This document shows, piece after piece, positions 18,137-26,996 of a DNA stretch of 64,000 bases (position 1 is its first letter; every line of letters begins with the position of its first letter). The stretch covers positions 9,505 through 73,504 of the forward strand of contig JAEYQK010000018.1 in assembly GCA_023410055.1 (NCBI GenBank). The letters run 5' to 3'. Position numbers and translations under genes: made by a program. The DNA comes from Acidobacteriota bacterium. Lineage in GTDB: Bacteria; Acidobacteriota; Terriglobia; Terriglobales; Acidobacteriaceae. The notes beneath the pieces were generated by a model. The model worked only from the letters and a program-made list of their open reading frames with translations. It did not search any database and was not told the DNA's origin.

Positions 18137-21100
18137 CCAGCGACGAGTTGATTGGCAGCATTGCTGCGTCCTATCTTCGCGATCGCCTCTCCGGTGATGA
18201 CACTGCCGGTGTCGCTCGCTATCTTTTGGATTGCCTCACAGCCGACCAGACCGCGGCGGTCGCAAAGGCCGTACTCCGCGATGAAGCGCTGTCGCGACTA
18301 GTGGAGATCAAGCTCCCCATTCACTTTGTTGGAAGCTACGACTTGCCGCCAGAGATTCTCACGAATGAGCGAACAACCTATTTTCGCAATGCAGCATGCG
18401 ACAAGTCCGCTCTCTTGGTTGCAAATACCGGCGACGACGAAGAACAATCGCTTAAGGAGCTAGTCTCAATTGGCGCGCCGGAATTGCTCGCCGAGACTAC
18501 GCTGTGGATTGCAACCGCAGCCGAGGGGCTGCCACTCGTCGAGGAGCACAAGAGATGGTGGCTGAAGGCGCTTACCGCACTTCTGGAAGTGAAGCAGTTC
18601 GCGCTGGATCGCTTTGCTGAATACGTTCTCTGTACCAGGGACGCCATCGAAGAAGGCCATCCATTACTATCTGCGATTGGCTTCGCCCTGCCGGCCCTTC
18701 ATATCCCTCGTGACACAGGGTTCTTTCGCAGCCTGAACGACAAAACGGCAGGTCATTCATCCAAATGGAAAACGCTCTATACCCAATGCGTGAAGAAGAG
18801 GGCTTGTTACCTTCTGAAACAGACGCCGACGCAGACTCTGCTCTTCGAGGACGACCTCAGGAAATCATTCGAACAGGTAAGGGATGCGATCCCTCTTGAG
18901 CTGCACTCGACGGTTGCTGCCTATATAGGTTCCACCAGCGGTTGGAATGACGAGGCGGCCGCACTTGCGGAGTGCGAGTGGGAGTTGGTCAAGCCTCTGT
19001 TTGACGGGCTAAGAAGAGAGCAATTCAATCTCGGTAAGGCCACCCTCGATTTCTATGATGAACGTGAAGCTGATCTGCTCAACGAGGAGGAAAAGGACTA
19101 TCTTGCGAGGCTTCGAGACAATCGGCGAACCGATGCCCAAGAGGAAGATGAGGACTTTTATCGCCAGCATCGGAACGAGCTGAAGGAGAATTCGTCCCTC
19201 AAGTCAAAATGGGACAGATTCGTATTTGGCGCCGCATTAGAGACTGAGGACTTCGTGCAAGGAATCGCAGCGTGCCTCAGGTGGCTTTTCGACGAGGACT
19301 TCACAAGTACGAAGCGGCGTGTGACCATCCGCTCGGATCGCAGGACGAAGAAGGACCTCAGGGAACTCAACACCGACGCAGGTTTGTTCTTTGTTCAGCG
19401 CTACAAAGGCCTAAAAGAGCTATTTGGGAAGCGAGTTTCCTGGGATCTTGGCGAACTGATGAATTTCGCCGACCTCAGTGAACAGTGGCGTCGGGCAACT
19501 AAGCCCTACGTTAATCACTCTGCCGCCAAAGCCGCCCTTCAGCTCAAATTCTTCCTGGAACTAGATGTAGAGAATTCAGCAGGAACAACCGACACAAGAG
19601 CAAAACAACTGATCTGGAAATTCGACCCGAATTCGATAGCAGCAGAGTTTCCAGGTGACTGGTCACGCCTAGCCCGTGCCCCTCTTCTCTACTCGCGGGT
19701 CAATCGAGAGCCAACGAGTATTAAGGGGCGGGTCCAGTCGCTCGACCTCCGAAACGTCAAGGCTCTGTATCCGGCGTACGGCCAGGATCGTGGTTCATTC
19801 GTCCCCATCTACAAGAAGGAGAATGATCTGGCGGTTCTATGGCCGGCTAGTGTTTCCAAGGCACTGGAAGAAGGTTTTATTTCGGAGCAGACCGCAACGA
19901 CGTTGCGGCAGCTGTTTGAGAAGTTTCAGAACAGCTACAAGAAGGCTATCACCAGTTTTGGAGAAGGGGGCCTCGCCTCTGATGCTCTTCTACAGCAGGC
20001 GAAAGACTACGGCGAATTGCTGGATTCCGTATGTTCTAACGCAAAGGGTGATCGTAATCGCCTGATGCTTCTGAAACCCCTTCTGGACATCGGAAGTGTG
20101 GGTGTAGACGGCGGAAAGGTAACTGTCATCATCACACCCTGGCAACCATTGCGACTTGCGGCCATGGCTGTGAAGGCAACGCAGGTCGCTTCACTGGTGC
20201 GATTCCTGATGACAGCGGACGAGGTCCTCTTTGGAGACCCGCCGCTATACTTCAAGCAACTTGAACAAGAGCTAGCCCATCCTTACTATCCCGAAATCGT
20301 ACTCGGTTGGCACACCACCCGGCCTGAGTTGCTATCTCTCACCGATTATCATCTTGACTACAGCCTCCATGAATCTCCTGTCATCAGCAATGATGGATAT
20401 GATGAAACCAATGAAAGCCCAGCCGAGACGGCATCGCTTGTAGTTGACCTAACTAAGCGATTCTTGTCGTTATATCCTCACGAGCGGGCAAATCTTTCTG
20501 TCGTCCTATACAACTGCGATTCTGCTCGCCTCCCCTATGCGCTCGTAGACAAAATGGCTGAACTTCACGAGGGCGACGAGGATATGCGCTGCCAGATCGT
20601 GCTGCGCCACCGCGATGGGGTCAGGTTGCGTGAGCTGTACGAGAGGATCATCGAATCATCTGATGCCGACGTCGATTCGTTTGTGACGAGCGAAGCAACG
20701 AAGGATTTTATGGCCCGTCTTCGCATTGGCATCATGGCTGATCAAGCGCCCGTGAGCGATCCTAAAGATGGGCCACCCGCGGATATTGTCTTCCTTCAGG
20801 ATGTAATCGCTCGGCATGCGGGCCTCGACTGGTATCCTGAACCCCTTGATCCTGTCGAGCTCCCGTCTTTTGTCCCCGCCCGCTGGTCCCGTCGGCGGCC
20901 TTCGGCAGTGGACGATATGAAGTCCGTTGCCTATTTGTGTTGCCCAGTGCAGAGCAAAGAGGGATGGTCGTTCATTACGGCGATCACTACCTTTCTTCGA
21001 GGTGACTGGAACGGTGTGAAAGACAAGTGCCTGTTGCCGGCCCGTAAGCTCGATTTCAACGATCCGGTCACCGCCAGTATCTTTAAGGAAATACACAATC

Positions 21101-23397
21101 TCGCCAACTGGGTCGTCAACTACGACGAGCTTCTTGATCGTAGGCAGCTCTTAAATCAGAGCGTCAAGGTTATCCGCTATAAGCAATCGGCATCGCAGGG
21201 CCGAAATGTACTCATCTCTTCGACAGCGCCATTGAGCCTCTTGCGCTCGATGGTCTTTGGCAGGATACGCGACTTGAATCTTGAGATGGGGGATGCCGAG
21301 TGTCGCTCGCTCACCGATCGACTGATCAATGATGCGAATGACATATCTGGTGATATCGTCCTGCGAGCTGCAAAGCGCGGGCGTAACGCGAGCGAGTTGA
21401 TTGGCGTCGTGCTCAGTCGATACCTTATCCGACATGAGATTGGGGTTGCTCGCAGATTCGGGTGGTATTTCCTAGATGATTACGCCGAATGGCTTGGGCA
21501 GCGAGAAGAACAGATCGCCGACATCTTGGCGCTGTCCCCTGAGGAAGATACAGCTGGCGACCTTCGGCTAAATGTAATCATTGCTGAATCGAAATACATC
21601 GATGCAGCGAGCCTAGCTTCGAAGAGAAAGGAATCACAGAAGCAGCTGCGCGATACCGTTCGACGTATCAACGACGCCCTGTTTGGCAATCCAAAGCGGC
21701 TTGACCGCGAACTCTGGCTCTCCCGTTTCTCAGACCTTCTACTAAACGGCATTCAGTTTCCAGCCAGTTCACCAATTGATCTTGCTGCATGGCGGAGAGC
21801 AGTTAGAGAGGGAAATTGCCGGATACAATTGCGAGGCTACTCGCACATCTTCGTCTCCGGTCCACCGGATGCGGAAGAGTGCTCGGAAATGGTAGAAGTT
21901 GCCGAGGCGGCAAGTTCCTATCAGGAGGTGTTTTCGCGAAGCCGCCTTCGCGAACTCCTGTCGGCATACTGGAAGAACTTCGACCCAGGCCCCATTCGAA
22001 CGGCAGTTGCAGATCGGGACATTTGGTCGGAACAGGAATTCCGACGCCCCTCCGAACGAATTGATATCGTGACGCAGCGGAAGTCTCGCGATATCGCGGC
22101 GAAAGACTCGGTTGCGCCGTTAACTGAGCCAACGACCGCCACAGTCATTCCAGGGAAGGAACAGAAACAAGATTCTGCGCCTGAGCGTGTTGTCACGGCT
22201 GAAGATGAGGCCCAGGGTGCTGGCGAGAGTCCGAGCTGGGCTCATCCGGGTTTGGCACAGATGTTCGCAAGCTACGGCACAGAAGCACAGGACAGTGCCC
22301 AGGATGCGGAGTGGTTGAAGAACGTCGAGAACCGCGCGAAGGGCGCGCTCCAGCAGTTCCAGCTGCAGTCCAAATTGCTAACGAGTACCTTGACTCCAAA
22401 CGCTGCGCTGCTGAAATTCCAGGGAAGTGCAAACCTCACCGTGGAGCAGGTGGCCCGGCGACGGTCGGAATTCTTGACGACCCACAAGCTCAACGTTATT
22501 TCAGTGCGCGCTGAGGCTGGCATTGTCGCGATTGCCATCGCCCGGGAGAACCGCCGGATTCTCAATTTGCCCGAATTATGGAAACGTTGGCGGCCAAATT
22601 GTTCTGTCGGAAATGACAGTCTTCTGATCGCGCTGAAAGAGGAGGACAGTAGTTTTCTGTTTCTTTCGCCGAAATCGAACGCACCACACACGCTGATCGC
22701 AGGATCAACCGGGAGTGGCAAGTCGGTGTTGATGCAGAACATCATCCTGGCGATTGCGTGTACGAACACGCCGGAGCAAGCGAGGATTCTCCTCATCGAC
22801 CCCAAATTGGGAGTTGACTACTTCGCATTTGAAGGACTCCCGCATCTCCAGGGCGGAATTGTCGATACTCCTGAAGTCGCCGTTCAGCGCCTGACCGAGT
22901 TGATTGACGAAATGAACCGACGTTACGCAATACTGAGGGAGAACAAAGTTGCGAACATTTTTGATCTGAACAGAAAAAAGAGCCCAACGGAACGATTGCC
23001 TTTCTTGTGGATTATTCACGATGAGTTCGCAGAATGGATGATGACGCCTGAGTATTCGGAGGCCGTCTCAGACATCGTGGCCCGTTTAGGGGTGAAGGCA
23101 CGAGCGGCAGGTATTTCTCTTGTGTTCGCAGCTCAACGCCCCGACGCAAACATCATGCCGATGCAGTTGCGGGCAAATCTCGGGAATCGCCTCGTGTTAC
23201 GGGTAGATGGAGAAGGAACATCAGAAATCGCTCTCGGCGAAAAGGGCGCAGAGCGCCTTCTGGGAAAAGGACATCTCGCAGCCAAACTGGAAGGGGTCGG
23301 CGAGATTGTCTATGCGCAGGTCCCATTTGTTGATAACGACTTTTTGTGCCGCGCCGTGGAGATGCTGGCAAGCCCTGTGCCAAGTACAAGCCGATAG
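18133..23397 (+). CDS. dptH: phosphorothioation-dependent restriction protein DptH-like (FtsK/HerA-type ATPase)
   Basis: A 1754-aa protein, close to the ~1700 aa of DptH. The first ~1450 residues are a long, largely helical region with no motif I recognise. A Pro/Glu-rich linker follows (about residues 1330-1400). The C-terminal ~260 residues form an FtsK/HerA-like motor: Walker A 'GSTGSGKSVLMQNIIL' near residue 1525, 'LLIDPKLGVDYFAFEGLPHL', Walker B 'FLWIIHDEFAEWM' near residue 1623 and 'AGISLVFAAQRPDANIMP'. GTG start overlaps the DptG-like stop. It is the putative DNA translocase or effector of the FGH restriction complex. Confidence 0.8.
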   Translation: MTSDELIGSIAASYLRDRLSGDDTAGVARYLLDCLTADQTAAVAKAVLRDEALSRLVEIKLPIHFVGSYDLPPEILTNERTTYFRNAACDKSALLVANTGDDEEQSLKELVSIGAPELLAETTLWIATAAEGLPLVEEHKRWWLKALTALLEVKQFALDRFAEYVLCTRDAIEEGHPLLSAIGFALPALHIPRDTGFFRSLNDKTAGHSSKWKTLYTQCVKKRACYLLKQTPTQTLLFEDDLRKSFEQVRDAIPLELHSTVAAYIGSTSGWNDEAAALAECEWELVKPLFDGLRREQFNLGKATLDFYDEREADLLNEEEKDYLARLRDNRRTDAQEEDEDFYRQHRNELKENSSLKSKWDRFVFGAALETEDFVQGIAACLRWLFDEDFTSTKRRVTIRSDRRTKKDLRELNTDAGLFFVQRYKGLKELFGKRVSWDLGELMNFADLSEQWRRATKPYVNHSAAKAALQLKFFLELDVENSAGTTDTRAKQLIWKFDPNSIAAEFPGDWSRLARAPLLYSRVNREPTSIKGRVQSLDLRNVKALYPAYGQDRGSFVPIYKKENDLAVLWPASVSKALEEGFISEQTATTLRQLFEKFQNSYKKAITSFGEGGLASDALLQQAKDYGELLDSVCSNAKGDRNRLMLLKPLLDIGSVGVDGGKVTVIITPWQPLRLAAMAVKATQVASLVRFLMTADEVLFGDPPLYFKQLEQELAHPYYPEIVLGWHTTRPELLSLTDYHLDYSLHESPVISNDGYDETNESPAETASLVVDLTKRFLSLYPHERANLSVVLYNCDSARLPYALVDKMAELHEGDEDMRCQIVLRHRDGVRLRELYERIIESSDADVDSFVTSEATKDFMARLRIGIMADQAPVSDPKDGPPADIVFLQDVIARHAGLDWYPEPLDPVELPSFVPARWSRRRPSAVDDMKSVAYLCCPVQSKEGWSFITAITTFLRGDWNGVKDKCLLPARKLDFNDPVTASIFKEIHNLANWVVNYDELLDRRQLLNQSVKVIRYKQSASQGRNVLISSTAPLSLLRSMVFGRIRDLNLEMGDAECRSLTDRLINDANDISGDIVLRAAKRGRNASELIGVVLSRYLIRHEIGVARRFGWYFLDDYAEWLGQREEQIADILALSPEEDTAGDLRLNVIIAESKYIDAASLASKRKESQKQLRDTVRRINDALFGNPKRLDRELWLSRFSDLLLNGIQFPASSPIDLAAWRRAVREGNCRIQLRGYSHIFVSGPPDAEECSEMVEVAEAASSYQEVFSRSRLRELLSAYWKNFDPGPIRTAVADRDIWSEQEFRRPSERIDIVTQRKSRDIAAKDSVAPLTEPTTATVIPGKEQKQDSAPERVVTAEDEAQGAGESPSWAHPGLAQMFASYGTEAQDSAQDAEWLKNVENRAKGALQQFQLQSKLLTSTLTPNAALLKFQGSANLTVEQVARRRSEFLTTHKLNVISVRAEAGIVAIAIARENRRILNLPELWKRWRPNCSVGNDSLLIALKEEDSSFLFLSPKSNAPHTLIAGSTGSGKSVLMQNIILAIACTNTPEQARILLIDPKLGVDYFAFEGLPHLQGGIVDTPEVAVQRLTELIDEMNRRYAILRENKVANIFDLNRKKSPTERLPFLWIIHDEFAEWMMTPEYSEAVSDIVARLGVKARAAGISLVFAAQRPDANIMPMQLRANLGNRLVLRVDGEGTSEIALGEKGAERLLGKGHLAAKLEGVGEIVYAQVPFVDNDFLCRAVEMLASPVPSTSR

Positions 23398-23491
23398 GGT
23401 ACTCACGGGTGGGGGCGCTAAGCTCGATTTGGCTCCGTACGGCCCGCCAAACCTCCGCTGCGGACGAAGAAGCAACGCGCCGGGAATGTAA

Positions 23492-25555
23492 ATGCCATTG
23501 TCTCCAGCGCTCGATTGGTCACAATACCGGCAGCAACTGCTGGCGCTGCCGTACGGCAAGATGTTGCCGAACGCGGTGTATTTGCATCGCGACACAGATG
23601 TGTGCACAACCGGAACGTTAGCTCAGATCGTCTCGACGCTATCACTTGAGCACGAGGTCGGCCCGGAGTTCAACATCATAAAGTTCCGGCTAGATGCGCC
23701 GCGGATCTCATTTCTCTGCTATCCAGACTTCTTTGAGCAACCGCATCCAGCTTTGCAGAAGGCCATAGCTATCGACCTGTTGTCAGGCAGATCCGTTCGA
23801 AGCGACTACGGGGACAATCTGAATCCGCCCATCATTCATCGGAAGGAGTTGTTCCTTTCCCCAGATCACCCGATGGCGCCGACATTCGCTGCTCTCTCAG
23901 CAGCTGAGGAGCAGGCGGGGCTTTACGATAGCAAGTCTGTCATAGGCTTCTTGGCCAACTGGGAGCGGCTACTCGCGGCAAAAGGTCTGGCATTCGAGGG
24001 GCACTCGCTTGTGGAAGTGCCGCCCAGCGAAGAGTTCTGTTCGCAGACGGGCGATGTGGGCCTGAGTGTCGATCGCCATAGGACCGCGTTGACGCGCTAT
24101 GAGCTTTCAAGGCCCGTGAAGACGTTGGTGGAATATGGGCTGATTTCATCGGGCTCTTCATTTCTTGACTACGGTTGTGGGTTGGGGGCAGATATTAGGG
24201 GCCTGCAGGAAATGGGAATTCAGGCCCGCGGGTGGGACCCAGTTCATGCTCCAGACGGTGTCCGTACGGAGTCGGAAATCGTTAATCTCGGGTATGTTCT
24301 CAACGTAATCGAAGACCCTGCCGAACGCGCGGAAACTCTGATTGCTGCTTGGAGCTTGACACGTCGCCTCCTCGTCGTCTCAGCCCTGATCGGGGCCGGC
24401 GGCAAGCCCGCAGAAGGGGTGGCCATAACGGATGGTGTTCTCACGCGACGCAATACCTTCCAGAAATACTTCAGCCAGGCCGAACTGCAACACTACATCG
24501 AGGACGCATTAGAGGCTGCTGCTACGCCGGTATCGCTTGGCATCTTCTACGTTTTCAGGGACCAGAGCGATCAGCAGCTCTTCCTTCAATCAAGATTTCG
24601 CCGCAACATCGATTGGAAGTCTCTCAGGATCGTTCGACGAGCGGAGCCACCTTCTAGGGCTCCACGAAAGCGAGTGGTGAAGCCGGATCGTTTCTCAGCA
24701 CACCAGGAATTGTTGGACGAGTTGTGGCAAACGGTACTCTCCCTCGGGCGATTGCCACTTTCTCAGGAGTTCCCTCGGTACTCCGAAGTGTCTGACGCAT
24801 TTGGTTCTCCGAAGCGCACCTTGCGATTCTTCGCCTCCCAAGGGAGGCAGCACCTGCTAGAACAAGCAGCAGCGACGCGAAAAGCAGACTTGCTTGTGTA
24901 CCTCGCGATCTCCAGCATCCGTCGTGTTATTGCCTTTTCGTCTCTACCAGAGACAATTCGGCAAGACATCACGGTCTTTTTCGGCAACTACAAACGGGCA
25001 TTGGCCGAAGGGCACTCTGTCCTGCATTCCGCAGCTGATGCTGAGGTTGTCTCACTTGCCTGCGAGGAATCTTCAGTTGGATGGCAAGACGAACGAAGCC
25101 TTTATGTCCACACCCGCCTAATTGATCGTCTTCCCACGGTGCTTCGAGTTCTGATCGCGTGTGCCGAAGTGTTGTATGGTGATATTCACCAGGCGGATAT
25201 TGTGAGAATTCATAAGCTGTCCGGAAAAATCACTTTCCTCAGCTATGCCGATTTCGATAGCGCCATTTTGCCTGCGTTAAGGATACGTACGCGGGTCAAC
25301 CTTCGAACTCTGCAGGTCGATACTTTCGATCACGAAAAAGACGGGCAATTGTTGTATTTCAAAGAGCGGTTCGTGGATTCGTCTAGCGCCTCTTGTTTCT
25401 GTGATCTCGAAGCATCGGATAAGCTGCGATCTCTCGGAATTCCAGATTCACAATTCCTCGGACCTCGGGTGCATGAGCTCCGCGAAGTGTTGCGTAGCTC
25501 GGGAATGCAAGAACTGCTCGACCAAATTCTGAAGGCGGGTGACTCACAAGCATGA
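23492..25555 (+). CDS. DNA phosphorothioation-associated putative methyltransferase
   Basis: A 687-aa protein. An N-terminal ~200-residue region of unknown fold is followed by a SAM-binding domain with 'FLDYGCGLGADIRGLQEM' near residue 224 and 'VLNVIEDPAERAETLIAAW'. The C-terminal half starts with 'LLDELWQTVLSLGRLPLSQE', a block I associate with the dnd-linked methyltransferase family (TIGR04096). What it methylates is unknown. It lies 95 bases after the DptH-like gene in the same direction and overlaps the next gene by ATGA. Confidence 0.75.
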   Translation: MPLSPALDWSQYRQQLLALPYGKMLPNAVYLHRDTDVCTTGTLAQIVSTLSLEHEVGPEFNIIKFRLDAPRISFLCYPDFFEQPHPALQKAIAIDLLSGRSVRSDYGDNLNPPIIHRKELFLSPDHPMAPTFAALSAAEEQAGLYDSKSVIGFLANWERLLAAKGLAFEGHSLVEVPPSEEFCSQTGDVGLSVDRHRTALTRYELSRPVKTLVEYGLISSGSSFLDYGCGLGADIRGLQEMGIQARGWDPVHAPDGVRTESEIVNLGYVLNVIEDPAERAETLIAAWSLTRRLLVVSALIGAGGKPAEGVAITDGVLTRRNTFQKYFSQAELQHYIEDALEAAATPVSLGIFYVFRDQSDQQLFLQSRFRRNIDWKSLRIVRRAEPPSRAPRKRVVKPDRFSAHQELLDELWQTVLSLGRLPLSQEFPRYSEVSDAFGSPKRTLRFFASQGRQHLLEQAAATRKADLLVYLAISSIRRVIAFSSLPETIRQDITVFFGNYKRALAEGHSVLHSAADAEVVSLACEESSVGWQDERSLYVHTRLIDRLPTVLRVLIACAEVLYGDIHQADIVRIHKLSGKITFLSYADFDSAILPALRIRTRVNLRTLQVDTFDHEKDGQLLYFKERFVDSSSASCFCDLEASDKLRSLGIPDSQFLGPRVHELREVLRSSGMQELLDQILKAGDSQA

Positions 25556-26022
25556 TCGAAATCGTGCACAACTTTGATCCCAAGTCGTTTATGTGGCTCT
25601 GGGCGAAGTATGTCATCGGTTGGAACGACAAGTACCACTGTACCAACTGCATCAGAGGACGGTATTCGAAGAAATTCAGCCGGAACAATCCGAATTTTGA
25701 GAGTAGTCGATCCGTTATTTTTGATGAACAGCCAGATAGTGCGTTCAGGGCCATTTACATCTGCGGCGTCTCAAAGCAAGGATACTCGGCCAAGAGAAAC
25801 TATTCTCACAATGTTCACGCCGCGATCCTCCCGGTAGCGGGGGCGAGTGATTGCTGGTCATTTGAGAGTTGGCGAATGACAGTATCCAACGGTCGGCTCC
25901 TTTCAATCCCCAAGAATGCCGCTAATATTCCTGAGCGGTACCGCACACTGCCCGACGAGTTCACGACGTGCCGAATTTTTCGTTGGGCGGCATCCTTTTT
26001 TGCTGGCCAAGTGAGTGACTAA
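25552..26022 (+). CDS. uncharacterised protein ending the defence operon
   Basis: A 156-aa protein translationally coupled to the methyltransferase (ATGA overlap), so it belongs to the island. It has a 'YHCTNCIRGRY' CxxC near residue 30, otherwise no motif I recognise. The aromatic and basic content (several Trp, Tyr, Arg, Lys) is compatible with a nucleic-acid-binding protein. I do not recognise the family. Confidence 0.6.
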   Translation: MIEIVHNFDPKSFMWLWAKYVIGWNDKYHCTNCIRGRYSKKFSRNNPNFESSRSVIFDEQPDSAFRAIYICGVSKQGYSAKRNYSHNVHAAILPVAGASDCWSFESWRMTVSNGRLLSIPKNAANIPERYRTLPDEFTTCRIFRWAASFFAGQVSD

Positions 26023-26093
26023 CGTGGCAAAGATGCGAAGACCTGAACAGCTAGGGGACTGCAATTCGATTCTCTTGGCACTTCCCAGGGTTT

Positions 26094-26111
26094 CATTTCC
26101 ACCCGGAAATG
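26094..26111. repeat. inverted repeat after the defence operon
   Basis: CATTTCC-ACCC-GGAAATG forms a perfect 7-bp stem with a 4-base loop. It lies 72 bases after the last defence gene. No T-run follows, so it is at best part of a terminator; it could mark the edge of the island. Confidence 0.4.
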
Positions 26112-26132
26112 GGACTGCCATTGAGGACTAAC

Positions 26133-26155
26133 AATCACCCCAAAATGGGGTGATT
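26133..26155. terminator. strong hairpin, possible terminator of the defence operon
   Basis: AATCACCCCA-AAA-TGGGGTGATT is a perfect 10-bp stem with a 3-base loop. It follows the previous hairpin by 21 bases. It lacks a downstream T-run, so rho-independent termination is uncertain. A structural boundary element is an alternative. Confidence 0.4.
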
Positions 26156-26439
26156 GAGCAGGAATTAGAGGGTCGAAGCACCACTGCGAGATTGAAAGGA
26201 CGGCGCAGATATACACTCTTGCTAGATGACCACGAATTCACAATCGTGCCTGCTGTCAACGAGCGGCAGCAAGCAGAGTCCGCCGCCTACGGGAAGCACA
26301 ATCCGGCTCGTGAACTTTCATGCATTTGTTCTGAGATCCATGCGACATCGCGTTGCAATTATGCAAACGCGCCAAGGCGCTCTGACACTACATTCATACA
26401 CAATCCATTACAATCTACCCTCCATTGACGACAAGTTGC

Positions 26440-26468
26440 TTCGTTCGAAACTCGCTGCCATGTATACT
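26440..26468 (+). promoter_or_regulatory. candidate sigma-70 promoter of the pckG leader
   Basis: TTCGTT (26440-26445), 17 bases, TATACT (26463-26468). The start site would fall at the 5' end of the cobalamin riboswitch. The -10 is good, the -35 weak. Confidence 0.4.
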
Positions 26469-26471
26469 GTA

Positions 26472-26637
26472 GGTGCTTAAGGTGCTCATCGATTAGGTGA
26501 GTGAAAAGGGAAGTGGGTTAGAAGCCCGCGCGGTCCCGCCACTGTATGCAGCCAAGATTCAGCAAGTGAGCCACTGTTTCTCTCCGAAACGGGAAGGTTG
26601 TTGAATCGTACGAACTGCGAGCCAGGAGACCTGCCTT
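26472..26637 (+). ncRNA. cobalamin (B12) riboswitch, upstream of pckG
   Basis: The order of elements fits the AdoCbl riboswitch: GGTGC start, 'GTGAAAAGGGAAG', 'AGAAGCCCGCGCGGTCCCGC' with 'CACTGT', and the B12 box 'GCCAGGAGACCTGCC'. It is closely related to the cobU leader at 39957 and keeps the same distal element TTGAGGCGTGGACTCCTCG (26761-26779). In the cobU leader this element ends three bases before the start codon. Here no gene starts after it, and pckG begins about 220 bases later. Confidence 0.9.
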
Positions 26638-26760
26638 AAGCGATAAAACGTGTTCCGCTTCGGAGTAGAGCGACGAACCGGTTTGGTTTTCTGCATGAAA
26701 CGATGCAGGTGATGCCTACCTCTTCCCCTCTCTATTTTGACTGCGCATGTTTACAACGTC

Positions 26761-26779
26761 TTGAGGCGTGGACTCCTCG
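26761..26779 (+). promoter_or_regulatory. orphaned expression-platform element
   Basis: The 19-base TTGAGGCGTGGACTCCTCG is identical to 40251-40269 in front of cobU. GAGG can pair with CCTC in the same element, so it looks like a Shine-Dalgarno sequestering hairpin. No start codon follows at the cobU-like distance, so the gene it once controlled appears to be lost. Confidence 0.55.
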
Positions 26780-26996
26780 GCGAAAGCAGAACCGTGGCTG
26801 AATGGACGTAATCTCGGCTGGATTTACCGTTCTTCACTTTCATAGTCCAGATGCCGCAGGATGTCGCTCCCCTGCGCGGGTGATTGCTGCATAGCATTGG
26901 ATTTCGCTTCGCACATCACCGTGCTCAGACTGCTGGCCTTGTTTGCCAGCTACCTATTGCTGCGCATTATTCGCGCATAGACGTGAGGCGAATCTA

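Noticed and set aside
26150..26480. Two overlapping plus-strand ORFs before the pckG riboswitch
   Set aside because: They run into the promoter and the start of the riboswitch, have no motif and poor start context.
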